A model generated the notes under the pieces. That model was not told the DNA's origin. It did no database searches and was given only the letters and a program-made list of their open reading frames with translations. DNA of 64,000 nt, taken from Streptomyces sp. Ru73 (lineage in GTDB: Bacteria > Actinomycetota > Actinomycetes > Streptomycetales > Streptomycetaceae). The position numbers and the translations under genes were made by a program. Positions 7,999 through 16,239 of the stretch are shown piece after piece; position 1 is the first letter of the stretch, and every line of letters starts with the position of its first letter. Location of the stretch: assembly GCF_002920575.1 (NCBI RefSeq), contig NZ_PQSQ01000001.1, positions 1-64,000 of the forward strand, given 5' to 3'.

Positions 7999-9255
7999 GT
8001 GGGGTTGGCTAAGCGGCGGAAGGCTCTGGGTTACAGTCAGGAACGACTTGCCCACGCGCTCGGCGTGGACCGCACAACGGTCCAGCGCTGGGAGAACCAC
8101 AAGGTTTCGCCGCAGCCGCCGATTCGGCCGAAGCTGGCGGAGCTGCTGAACATCGACCTTGACGAGCTGGACGTCCTGGTGGCTCCGCCACCGCCTCCTG
8201 AGGAAGCCGCAGGGTTGCCATCAAGCGATGATCACCACGGCTCTGGGGACATAGACGACATGATCCGACGCGAATTCCTGCGCGCGATCGCAGTAACCGG
8301 CGCCCTGACCGCTTTGCCGCTGGATGAGGCCGAGGCCCTGGCCGAGGGAGCCCGCCGCGGGACCTCCTCCGACTTCGCACGGATGAACAGCCACCTTTGG
8401 CAGGTCTACCAACTGGCCCGTTCCAAAGGCTCGGTGTACCCGATCGTGCGCGACCAGTTGACGTCACTCAACGGCGCTCTGGCCAACCGCTCGGACGCAG
8501 AAGTGCGGGCACTGTGCAGCGCTGCCGGCGACCTGTTCCAGCTTGCCGGGGAACTGTCCTTCGACGGGAACCGCTACACCGACGCAGCGGCTTCTTACAT
8601 GCTGGCCGCTTCGGCGAGCAAGGTCGCCAAAGCCTTTGATCTGTGGGCTTGCGCGCTGACCCGTCAGGCGTATGTGGATGTGTACGAAGGGCGGTACCGC
8701 GAGGCCGCGGGCGTGCTGTCGGCTGCCGAGAGGGTCGCCAAGCGCGGAGACAGCTCCCTCTCCACACGCCACTGGGTGGCCGCCGTACAAGCGGAAGCCT
8801 TCGCCGGCCTGGGAGACCTCACAGCGTGCGAGCGAGCTCTCGACGAAGCCGAGGAAGTGCAGAACCTTGCCACCCCTGCTCACAACGGGGGCTGGCTGAG
8901 GTTCGACGGCTCTCGGCTCGCCGAGGAACGTGGCGCCCGGTACGTGCAGCTCGGCCGGCTCGACCTCGCCGAAACAGCGCTGACGACCGCGCTGAAGCAG
9001 GGCGCTCTCGCTCAGGGGCAGTCCTTCCGCCGGCGCGGTGCCGTGCTCACCGACCTCGCAGCGATCGGCGCGAAAAGGCGGGATACGGACCAGGTGATCA
9101 CGTACGGCCGTGAGGCCTTGACCCTGGCCCGGGAATCTTCCTCCGGCTACGTCGCCCGTAGACTCCAGGGCCTACGAGCTGTGATCGGCCCGCTGGCCCG
9201 GGATCGGAGGATCGCCGAGCTGGGAGCGGAGATCAGCGCACTGAGCACGACGTGA
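7999..9255 (+). CDS. XRE-family regulator with helical repeat C-terminus
   Basis: 418-residue protein. Residues 1-55 form an XRE helix-turn-helix (LAKRRKALGYSQERLAHALGV, then TVQRWENHKVSP). A proline-rich linker follows, and the remaining 300 residues look like TPR-type helices (for example AYVDVYEGRYREAAGVLSA). This architecture is common in Streptomyces transcription factors that sense small molecules or peptides. The GTG at 7999 (MGLAKRRKAL) is preferred because GGAAGGGAA lies upstream; an ATG at 7945 would add 18 unlikely residues. It is divergent from the small genes leading into the lanthipeptide operon and overlaps the next gene's possible GTG as GTGA. It may control the cluster, which is inferred from position only. 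Confidence 0.85.
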   Translation: MGLAKRRKALGYSQERLAHALGVDRTTVQRWENHKVSPQPPIRPKLAELLNIDLDELDVLVAPPPPPEEAAGLPSSDDHHGSGDIDDMIRREFLRAIAVTGALTALPLDEAEALAEGARRGTSSDFARMNSHLWQVYQLARSKGSVYPIVRDQLTSLNGALANRSDAEVRALCSAAGDLFQLAGELSFDGNRYTDAAASYMLAASASKVAKAFDLWACALTRQAYVDVYEGRYREAAGVLSAAERVAKRGDSSLSTRHWVAAVQAEAFAGLGDLTACERALDEAEEVQNLATPAHNGGWLRFDGSRLAEERGARYVQLGRLDLAETALTTALKQGALAQGQSFRRRGAVLTDLAAIGAKRRDTDQVITYGREALTLARESSSGYVARRLQGLRAVIGPLARDRRIAELGAEISALSTT

Positions 9256-9269
9256 CGAGAGGGGCCAGC

Positions 9270-9635
9270 ATGTCGCAGACCGAGGGCGCGCGACTGTTCC
9301 GTGAGGCGTGGATCGCAGGCGTTCACCAGCACTTCCCCGGCGAGCCGAAGGCCGGCTATGTGACGCCTTGGGAGGACACCCCTGACTGGGAGCGTGCGGC
9401 GGCTGGTGCCGTGTACGAGCAGGTGCGTCAGTTCCTCGATCTGAGCGGCGGCCACGCTTCGCGGTTGTCGCGCGAGCAGAAGGGGCGCTTCGTGGCGACG
9501 TGCTGGACTGCCCAGATGTACAAGCACTTCGAAGACCCCAAGCCCGGATATGTCGCGGACTGGCCCGACCTGCCGCAATGGCAGCAGGAGACCGACTCGG
9601 ACATCTTCGAGGCCATTGAGAAGAGCCTGAACTAG
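9270..9635 (+). CDS. Small protein with a duplicated HF-PK-GYV motif
   Basis: 121-residue protein of unknown function built from two related halves. Residues near 18-55 (HQHFPGEPKAGYVTPWEDTPDW) and 83-118 (YKHFEDPKPGYVADWPDLPQW) align closely, each followed by an acidic helix. The ATG at 9270 has GAGAGGGG upstream. A GTG at 9252 would overlap the regulator's stop as GTGA and remains possible. It is almost certainly co-transcribed with the XRE regulator. No catalytic signature is visible; a ligand-binding or partner-binding role is a guess. Confidence 0.75.
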   Translation: MSQTEGARLFREAWIAGVHQHFPGEPKAGYVTPWEDTPDWERAAAGAVYEQVRQFLDLSGGHASRLSREQKGRFVATCWTAQMYKHFEDPKPGYVADWPDLPQWQQETDSDIFEAIEKSLN

Positions 9636-9647
9636 GCACAGGTCTCG

Positions 9648-9680
9648 TGTCCCGGGGCCGCGGCGCGAGCCTCCGGGACA
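9648..9680 (+). terminator. Hairpin after the XRE operon
   Basis: A perfect 8-bp stem (TGTCCCGG at 9648-9655, CCGGGACA at 9673-9680) lies 12 bases after the stop of the small duplicated-motif gene. There is no T-run. It is probably a Streptomyces-type hairpin terminator. Confidence 0.6.
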
Positions 9681-10059
9681 TGGGAAGCACCCGGTGCAAC
9701 CTCGTGTGGGAAGCCGAGTGGGTCTCGTCGGGCAGCGCCGTACGGAGAAGGATTGGTTCGTCCACGACACCCATGCCAAGGCGCGCGACGCAATGCTGCG
9801 GGCCGCTTTCAGGCACACCTGCTCAGGGCGGTACCGATGATGCCCGGTACGGGGCGCTGACACGCCACCTGCAGGCTTCTTCGGCCCATCCCTTGCGAGA
9901 GTGACTGGACCAGTCCCGGTGAGGATAGCTGGGCTGCCTTGGACTCCTTTGCACCCCGGATCAGACACGAAGAACGTGCACTTGACTGGCCCGCGGCACA
10001 AGGTTGATCCATCTGTTTCGGTTTTGATTGGCCAACGTGCGCACCCCATACTGCCGTTC
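9681..10059. other. Non-coding stretch
   Basis: About 380 bases between the hairpin and the next likely start. Open frames here are short and look like shadows. I see no RNA gene, repeat or convincing promoter. Confidence 0.4.
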
Positions 10060-10788
10060 ATGATTAGCGCACCTGCCACGGAGCTGAACGGTGAATACAC
10101 GGAGTGCCGCCTCGGGCGCTCAGACTTGGTCGCCTTGTTCACCCGTGCTACTGGCCACGTCCCGCCGGAGCACGTCAGTGTCGCGACAGTGCACAACAAC
10201 ACTCGCTGGACCGCGCGCTTACTCCCTGACCTGATCAACGAGGTCACGTCATCACCGAACTACGATGACCGGGAACCATGGGACAACCTTGAGTTCAAGG
10301 CCGCGGACCCGGCCGGTCGAGTCGAGGTCCAGATAGGCGTTACGCGCAAGACGGTCACGGTCAGGGTGAGTGGTACGGACGACATCCTCGTTTACGGCCA
10401 GCAAGCCCGCATCGAACTTTTTCTGAAGAATCGCGGAGCTAAGAGCAAGGACGAGACGGGGCGTGCCTTTGACTGGCAGGTGACGCTCTTCATGCCGTGG
10501 CTGGCGTTTGTCGGGTTCGCAGCGCTTACTGAGACGCCGCCGAACCTCCCGCCGGTGCCCGTGCTGGCGAAACTGATCGCCTCTCTTATGTGCGTCATGG
10601 GGGTGGTCTACTTCGTGAAGTACTCGTTGAAGTTGTACAGGGACCGCCCGAGGCTGGTGATCCTCAACGACATCCCGTCCGGCTGGAACCACTACACGCC
10701 GTCAGAGAAGATCGCAGTGGTCGGTGTCTACGTTGCGGTGCTTGGCGCGGTCGCGGCTGCTGTTTCAGCGGTTTCGGACGTCCTGTAG
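10060..10788 (+). CDS. Hypothetical membrane protein
   Basis: 242-residue protein of unknown function. The N-terminal 145 residues are soluble and polar. Three hydrophobic segments follow: near residues 145-165 (LFMPWLAFVGFAAL), 175-195 (LIASLMCVMGVVYFV) and 220-240 (VVGVYVAVLGAVAAAVSAV). The start at 10060 (MISAPATELNGEY) is a judgement: the open frame extends to 9901, but the upstream part has poorer codon use, and neither start has a strong ribosome site. It stands alone, with gene-poor sequence on both sides. The soluble part could be a sensor or effector domain anchored by the C-terminal segments, but no family was recognised. Confidence 0.6.
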   Translation: MISAPATELNGEYTECRLGRSDLVALFTRATGHVPPEHVSVATVHNNTRWTARLLPDLINEVTSSPNYDDREPWDNLEFKAADPAGRVEVQIGVTRKTVTVRVSGTDDILVYGQQARIELFLKNRGAKSKDETGRAFDWQVTLFMPWLAFVGFAALTETPPNLPPVPVLAKLIASLMCVMGVVYFVKYSLKLYRDRPRLVILNDIPSGWNHYTPSEKIAVVGVYVAVLGAVAAAVSAVSDVL

Positions 10789-11550
10789 AGCGCCTGACCT
10801 GCTCGTCCACTCGCCGTCCGTATAGCTCGCTACGGTGATCACCAGGAGCTGGAGAAGAATCTCTCCGAGCTGCTGCCCCTTCGTGAGGGTTGTCTGGCCC
10901 CTCCACGTCGCCGGAGAGTCGGGTCAGGTGAATGGGAAACCCGAATGTGGCCTCCGAGACGCCCATGACGCTGCGCAGGGGCCGAGTGTGGTTTTCGAAG
11001 GGCGCGCTTGGCTGCACGTCAGGCGACTGCGCTAGGCAGGGAAGTCTCCTACCAGGTCGAGCAGTCCCCTTCGAAAGGCAGAGCAATGACCCACTCGCTG
11101 GTCAATTATTTCTCGGTTCCTGGCTAACACCCAGCCTCCGGGATGAGACGTCGGGACCCTACCGGAGGAGCGCCCGCTGGCGGCATGGCACTGCTTCCTG
11201 GCTGAAGGCCACTGAATACCGACATCAGAAGTGCACTCAAGACCGGTGAAGGTATCGGGGGTACCTTCGGTGCAAGTCGCCCCGGCACCAAAAGACCGGA
11301 CAACGAACCCGCACATACTGCCTCGCTCGCCGTCCCCGCCACCACCGCTCAACTCCCGCCTCACGCTCGCGAGCGGTGACCGCCGGCCCACCGACAAAGG
11401 ACCACTCGAAAGCCCAGTTCGCGCAGCTCGGCCGGGCTCGCGCCCAGGGGCCGCCCGGCTCCCGTCTTGAAGTTCTCGCACAGCTTCTTCTCGGAGACCG
11501 GGTCTATGCCGATGGCCTCTGAGGCGGGTGATCCCCGGATCGCCGCCTAG
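10789..11550. other. Gene-poor stretch, possible decayed sequence
   Basis: About 760 bases with no convincing gene. Plus-strand sequence near 11400-11530 gives a plausible protein-like stretch (AQFAQLGRARAQ, then LEVLAQLLLGDRVYADG) that soon meets stop codons. It may be a relic of a coding sequence. Nothing else stands out. Confidence 0.4.
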
Positions 11551-11964
11551 CTAGGGCAACGTCGCTCGGCCCATCACACGCTCGATCGTGACGCTGATCA
11601 CGACGCGCTCCGGATCCGGGGCCGGCGTGCGCCCGTACCGCGCGCCGTATCGCTGAACGGCATCGTCCACGGCGTCGGGGTCGGTGAGGACTTCCGCTGT
11701 TCCCTCCAGAGTCGCCCAGCGGCCCCCGTCTACCTGGCAGAGGGCCACGCGCGCCCCGCTGGGCTGCGCAGCCTGGATGTTGGCGACCTTCTTACTTCCT
11801 TTGCGAGTGATAACCCGTGCGACTCCCGCATCGGCGTCGACGGTGACGCCAACTGGCACAACGTGTGGCCGTCCGTCCGGCCTGATCGTCGTTAGCGTGC
11901 ACAGATGGTATTCGTCCCAGAACCTGAGGTAGTCATAGCCTTGGTCGTGAAGCACCTTAGACAT
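11551..11964 (-). CDS. Pyridoxamine 5'-phosphate oxidase-like (PPOX class, F420-type) protein
   Basis: 137-residue split-barrel flavin/F420-binding protein. It begins LRFWDEYHLCTLTTIRPDGRPHVVPVGV, which is the signature opening of the family, and continues with VARVITRKGSKKVANI and WATLEGTAEVLTD. Actinobacterial members use FMN or F420 to reduce small molecules or bind haem breakdown products; the substrate here cannot be told. Length is normal for the family. The start at 11964 (MSKVLHD) is chosen by alignment to the family's usual N-terminus, although its ribosome site is weak. It is a lone gene with non-coding sequence on both sides. Confidence 0.85.
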   Translation of the reverse strand: MSKVLHDQGYDYLRFWDEYHLCTLTTIRPDGRPHVVPVGVTVDADAGVARVITRKGSKKVANIQAAQPSGARVALCQVDGGRWATLEGTAEVLTDPDAVDDAVQRYGARYGRTPAPDPERVVISVTIERVMGRATLP

Positions 11965-12529
11965 GGCTGAAACGGTAACTCCTGCCTTGGTTCGATCCGG
12001 CCGAGAGTGGCCACATACACAGATCACCTTTCGGGGCGCATATGGGGCGTCTGGGTGCCCGGCGGTCAGCGCTAATGCTCAAATATCTCGAATCGGTAAC
12101 AATCCTCAAGCGAGGGCTGCGGCTGAAATGGGCATGGTGGGCATCGGAAATGCCAGCGCATGGATGTAGGTCAACGATCAAGTGTCCTGTTCATGCTTTT
12201 TGTGTGAGTGGGGTGTGCGTCGGGATGTGGGCTGAGGTATCGATATCAAGCCTCGGTCTCGTGCACGGATCACGTATCGTCCGCATGTGGCGCCCGACGC
12301 CCCGCTGGATTGTCCAGTGGGGCGTTATTGCTTGTTCGCGGTAGTGATCATGAGGCGCCTTCTGGGGGTTTGGGCGGAGTCCGTGACCCCGTTCAAGCCG
12401 CTATAGAGCGGTGCGTCCCGACGTACCCCCGACGACCGCGTCTGTCGTGCATGCGCGGTGGCAAGTTGGACGGGGATGGCTCGCCTGGCTCCCGAGTGGA
12501 GCTGCTCGGCCGGTACGGAAGGGACTCGA
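11965..12529. other. Non-coding stretch with a terminator-like hairpin
   Basis: About 560 bases without a convincing gene. At 12298-12324 there is an 11-bp stem with one G-U pair (CGCCCCGCTGG, 5-base loop, CCAGTGGGGCG) followed by TTATTGCTTG. On the plus strand this looks like an intrinsic terminator, although no protein gene precedes it. A small transcript ending here is possible. Confidence 0.5.
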
Positions 12530-13153
12530 ATGCGATCGGGTACGAGTGGTCGCGCTCTCGCTGGCAGCGTGGCCCATCTTCGGGGTGCGGCGTCGCGCTG
12601 GTGGAGGAGCCGCCGGCTGCAGGTACCGCCGACCGCTGAGGCAGAGCTTCTCAACCGGATGCGCCGAGAGCTCCGTGACCTTGGCATCCACCCGCCGCTC
12701 GACATGGCCCGTCTGTGCCAGGCGCTCGGGGACAGACGGGGACGTCCGATTGAGCTGGAAGCGAGGCGGCTCACGACACTCGGCCCCTCGGGCCTGTTGG
12801 TCGAAACGTCCCGACGTGACGTGATCATCTACCAGGCCGAGACGACACGGCTGCACCAAGACCACATCATCCTCCACGAGCTGGGGCACATCCTCGTGGC
12901 TGACGACGCCGGCGATGAAGAATCCGAGGACGCTGTCGAGACCTGGGCAGATCTGATCCCGGTGTTCGAGAACGAGATGATCCGCCGGGTGACCCAGCGC
13001 TGCTCGTACGAGTCGGAGGAAGAGTGCGTCGTTGAAGCGGCAGCGACGTCCCTGCTGGAGTGGTCCTCTGTGGAAGGCGCCACCCCGTTGGCGGAGGACC
13101 CTTCCCTGCGCAGGGTGCAGTCGGTCGTCGGCGACCAGCGCGGCTGGCGGTAG
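12530..13153 (+). CDS. ImmA/IrrE-like metalloprotease domain protein
   Basis: 207-residue protein with a zinc-protease HELGH motif near residue 115 (IILHELGHILVADD) and conserved acidic residues after it. In Streptomyces such proteins are often annotated as toxin-like and occur beside MAB_1171c-type membrane proteins and XRE regulators, as here. ImmA-type enzymes cleave repressors; whether this one is active or what it cuts is unknown. The ATG at 12530 is favoured because GGAAGGG lies 6 bases upstream; an ATG at 12458 would add a poorly coding extension. The next gene begins 3 bases after its stop, which indicates coupling. Confidence 0.8.
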   Translation: MRSGTSGRALAGSVAHLRGAASRWWRSRRLQVPPTAEAELLNRMRRELRDLGIHPPLDMARLCQALGDRRGRPIELEARRLTTLGPSGLLVETSRRDVIIYQAETTRLHQDHIILHELGHILVADDAGDEESEDAVETWADLIPVFENEMIRRVTQRCSYESEEECVVEAAATSLLEWSSVEGATPLAEDPSLRRVQSVVGDQRGWR

Positions 13154-13156
13154 CCC

Positions 13157-14317
13157 GTGTTTCATCTGCTGCTTCTCGTCCCGGCCGCGGCCGTCGTCTG
13201 GAAGCTCTACCAGCTTGCGCGGCACCCGAAGGATGCGCCCCTTCGCTCGGTGACGCTGTGCCTCGTGACCGCAGTGGCCTCCTACCCGTTCGCCTTGCCC
13301 AACGTTGCTTCTGAAGCATCGATGAGTGCTGACCATGGAGCAGGGAAGATCGCGCAGAACGTGCTGCTGCTGGGCACGGTGTACTTCCTTATGTGTTTCT
13401 ACCTGTACTCGGCAGACGAACAGGCCGGCGGACGCCGGGCACGCAGGGAAGCGGCCGTGGTGGTGATGGTCGCAGCGCTTTTGATCGCCGACGCAGCGAC
13501 CGTCCCGCACGACGTCTTCGCCGGCTCGTACAGCACCGCGGACATGACCATCCCCCAGGTCGCGTTCTTCTACGGCCTGGCAGGTGCGTATCTCATGTAT
13601 GCCCTGGCGGTCGCGGGGAGATGGACCCGGCGCTGTGCTCGCCAGTCGAGCCGACCACATTCCACGGGTCTGTGGATGGCTGCTGTTGGACTGAGCGCGA
13701 TGGCCGTCGCCTGCCTGGTCAGAGGCGTCATGATCCTCATTCGCTGGCGCGGGGGAATTGTGCCACAGCAGGTGACGGCCGCCGTCGCGTTCTTCCTCGC
13801 TGTAGCGATTGTGCTGTTCGTCGTCGGTATCACCTATCCCGCCGTCCGCACGCGGATTACCTCTGCGCGTTTGTGGTTCCGGCACCGTCGAGACCACCGC
13901 CGCTTGGCGCCGTTGTGGCAACTGCTGGCCGAGGCGTATCCCGACAACGTCCTGATGCCCTGCTCCAATGACCCTCGCGAGGCACGCCGTGTGCGAGGCG
14001 TACACCGGCGGTACTACCGCCGCATGGTGGAGTGCCGAGACGGACTCGTTGACGTCAGTCCTTACCTGGCTGGGGGAGAGGACGAAGATGGACTCCTCGA
14101 CCTCACTCCCGAAGAGCTGGCCGACAGGCTCCGGCGAGCCGTGCAACGCGTTGAGCAGGGAGCCCCAGCGCCACGGCGCGCCATGCCGCTGGCCATCTCT
14201 GATGGAGGAGATCAGGAATCCGATGTCCGTCAGCTGATCGCCATCTCCGAGGCCCTCAGCTCATCCAGCCACCAGCCGACCAACCGAGGAGAACCAGTCG
14301 ATGCTGATCACCGCTGA
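13157..14317 (+). CDS. MAB_1171c-type putative transporter
   Basis: 386-residue integral membrane protein. Seven hydrophobic segments are visible in the first 225 residues, starting with LLLLVPAAAVVWKLY and ending VAFFLAVAIVLFVVGITYP. A soluble helical tail of about 160 residues follows. The overall layout matches the MAB_1171c family, whose function is not established. The GTG start lies 3 bases after the metalloprotease-like gene, and its 3' end overlaps the amidohydrolase start by 17 bases, so the three form one operon. The grouping suggests a regulated small-molecule or surface system, which is inference. Confidence 0.82.
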   Translation: MFHLLLLVPAAAVVWKLYQLARHPKDAPLRSVTLCLVTAVASYPFALPNVASEASMSADHGAGKIAQNVLLLGTVYFLMCFYLYSADEQAGGRRARREAAVVVMVAALLIADAATVPHDVFAGSYSTADMTIPQVAFFYGLAGAYLMYALAVAGRWTRRCARQSSRPHSTGLWMAAVGLSAMAVACLVRGVMILIRWRGGIVPQQVTAAVAFFLAVAIVLFVVGITYPAVRTRITSARLWFRHRRDHRRLAPLWQLLAEAYPDNVLMPCSNDPREARRVRGVHRRYYRRMVECRDGLVDVSPYLAGGEDEDGLLDLTPEELADRLRRAVQRVEQGAPAPRRAMPLAISDGGDQESDVRQLIAISEALSSSSHQPTNRGEPVDADHR

Positions 14318-15473
14318 CCGAATCCTGGTGAGCACCGGCACGTACCTGGAGGACGGCGCAGTCCTCACCGACGGCGACGAGATCATCGCGGTAGGCCCCA
14401 GAGAAGAGATCAGCCGGCAAGCAGGACCTGACGTCCGGCGTGTCGAGTTCACCGGCACGGTCATGCCCGGCCTCATCGACGCCCACGTGCATCTCATCTT
14501 CGACGGGAGCCCGGACCCCGTTGCCGCACTGCAGAACAGCGACGAGGTACTGCTCGACCAGATGCGGCATCGGGCTGAGCAGCTGCTGCGCAGTGGCGTG
14601 ACGACGGCGCGTGACCTGGGGGACCGCAACGGTCTGGCCTTCCGGGTCGCTGAAGAGGTCGAGGCCGGCCGGCTGTCTGGCTCGCGCATCCTCGCGGCCG
14701 GCACCCCGGCGACGCCGCCCGGCGGACACTGCCACTTCCTTGGCGGAGAGGTCACCGGTGAAACGCAGGTCCGTGACCTGGTCCGGCGCAACGCCGAAGC
14801 CGGTGCCGCCGTCATCAAGGTCATGACGAGCGGGGGAGGGCTCACCAAGGACGGCCCGCGCAGCTGGCAGAGCCAGTTCTCTCGCGAAGAGCTGCAGGCC
14901 CTGGTCGAGGAGGCTCATGCCGCCGGGCTGCCCGTCGCCGCGCATGCGCACGGAACGGAAGCGATCACCGAAGCCGTCGACGCCGGCGTCGATACCCTCG
15001 AACACTGCACGTGGATGACCGAGGACGGATTCGACCTCCGTCGCGACGTCCTCCAGCGCATCATCGACGGGAACATCACGGTCAGCACGACCGTGAGCCC
15101 GCACTGGCGCATGCTGCCGAAGGTCTTCGGCGAGGAGCGCGCGAACCTCATGTTCGACCAGATCCGGCAGATGGCCGACGCCGGAGCCAACATGATTGTG
15201 GGCACGGACGCCGGGGTCCAGCGCACCGGCTTCGACGGCCTGCCCGGCGCGCTGACCTTCTACGCCCACCTCGGCATCCCGAACAACGCCATCCTCGACA
15301 TGGCGACCCGCCGGGCTGCCGAGACGCTCGGACTCGGTGCGGTGACAGGACGAGTCGCCCCCGGCCTCCGCGCTGACCTCCTCCTCGTTGACGGTGACCC
15401 GCTCCAGGACCTCGAAGCACTGCAGCGGGTCCGGGCTGTCGTCGCCGGCGGCCGTATGCACGAACAGGAGTAG
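14301..15473 (+). CDS. Amidohydrolase, imidazolonepropionase-like
   Basis: 390-residue metal-dependent hydrolase of the amidohydrolase superfamily. Metal ligands are recognisable: DAHVHL (the paired histidines), the Lys in VIKVMTSGG, HAHG, LEHC and the late GTDAGV aspartate. The C-terminal LLLVDGDPL is typical of the family's closing beta-sandwich. Members hydrolyse cyclic amides or dipeptides (prolidase-like subgroups); the substrate is not predictable here. It has the standard length and no visible defect. It is the last gene of the metalloprotease-like/MAB_1171c operon and overlaps its neighbour, so it is likely translated with it. Confidence 0.88.
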   Translation: MLITADRILVSTGTYLEDGAVLTDGDEIIAVGPREEISRQAGPDVRRVEFTGTVMPGLIDAHVHLIFDGSPDPVAALQNSDEVLLDQMRHRAEQLLRSGVTTARDLGDRNGLAFRVAEEVEAGRLSGSRILAAGTPATPPGGHCHFLGGEVTGETQVRDLVRRNAEAGAAVIKVMTSGGGLTKDGPRSWQSQFSREELQALVEEAHAAGLPVAAHAHGTEAITEAVDAGVDTLEHCTWMTEDGFDLRRDVLQRIIDGNITVSTTVSPHWRMLPKVFGEERANLMFDQIRQMADAGANMIVGTDAGVQRTGFDGLPGALTFYAHLGIPNNAILDMATRRAAETLGLGAVTGRVAPGLRADLLLVDGDPLQDLEALQRVRAVVAGGRMHEQE

Positions 15474-15578
15474 GGCTGGCCGGTGTTGCGCCAAGTGCCA
15501 CTGGGGCTCGGCGGCGCCCGGCCTTCGCAGTTTTAGGGCACTGGTTGCGTGCGCTCCGTGCGGTGGCTCGTTCGCGGG

Positions 15579-16222
15579 TCAGGACTCGGGACGCTGCGCG
15601 GCGCGCGACGGCGGAGGCGGCACACGGGTGCGTTCGATCCTGGACCAGCCCTCGGGCGTCACGCGGTAGTACTCCCCGTCGTCGCCGTCCATCCGCGAGT
15701 GGGCGCGCACATGCACGTAGTCCTCTTCGAGCCGGTACGTGAAGCCGCCCATCATGCCGACCACCTGGAAGAAGATCTCCACGGCCGGCCCTTCCGTCAG
15801 GGGAGCCAGCGGCGGCAGCAAGTGTTCGATCTCTTCGAAGCAGCGGCCGGTGCGCTCACGTAGCAGCGCATGGAAGTGGTGCTCCAGCGCCTCCGGAGGA
15901 GAGGGTGTCGCACCAGGACCGGCTCCAGGAGCTCCAGCAGATGCGTGTGCCCCTGCTCCCGCGCGATGTCCACGGCGCGCCGTCCGTCCCGGGTGCGTTG
16001 CGTGCGCCAGGCGCCGTGCGCGACCAGTCGGGAGACGATCGCGAAGTCCGCGCCGTGCCAGGCTGCCTGATGCAACGGGGCGAAGCCGCTGCGGTTCCCG
16101 GGGCGGGGCAGGTTGACCCGCTCCGGATGCCTGCCCAACTCCTCGAACAGGCCGTTCCAGTCTGCGTTCCGGGCCGCGTCCGCGAGCCGGTCCGGGGAAG
16201 CCCCAGCCGCCGGGATCAGAAC
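15579..16222 (-). pseudogene. Ankyrin-repeat protein, frameshifted and truncated by an IS
   Basis: Two minus-strand frames together encode one ankyrin-like protein. The upstream frame reads LADAARNADWNGLFEEL, then APLHQAAWHGADFAIVSRL and VDIAREQGHTHLLELLEP. Around 15898-15910 the coding sense passes to another frame (PEALEHHFHALLRERTG, then LEEDYVHVRAHSRMDG) that runs to the stop at 15579. The N-terminus is missing: an in-frame stop occurs near 16223, just before the IS701-like element. The insertion therefore appears to have removed or displaced the start. The frameshift may be decay after insertion or a sequence error. Confidence 0.75.
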
Positions 16223-16239
16223 CTATGGGGCACTACTAG

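Noticed and set aside
11032..11481. Minus-strand open frame of 149 codons in the gene-poor region
   Set aside because: Glycine/serine/arginine-rich with no motif or ribosome site; probably chance.
12401..14146. Minus-strand open frame of 581 codons opposite the metalloprotease-like and MAB_1171c genes
   Set aside because: No recognisable motif, and the plus strand has clear HELGH and membrane-segment coding with coupled starts.
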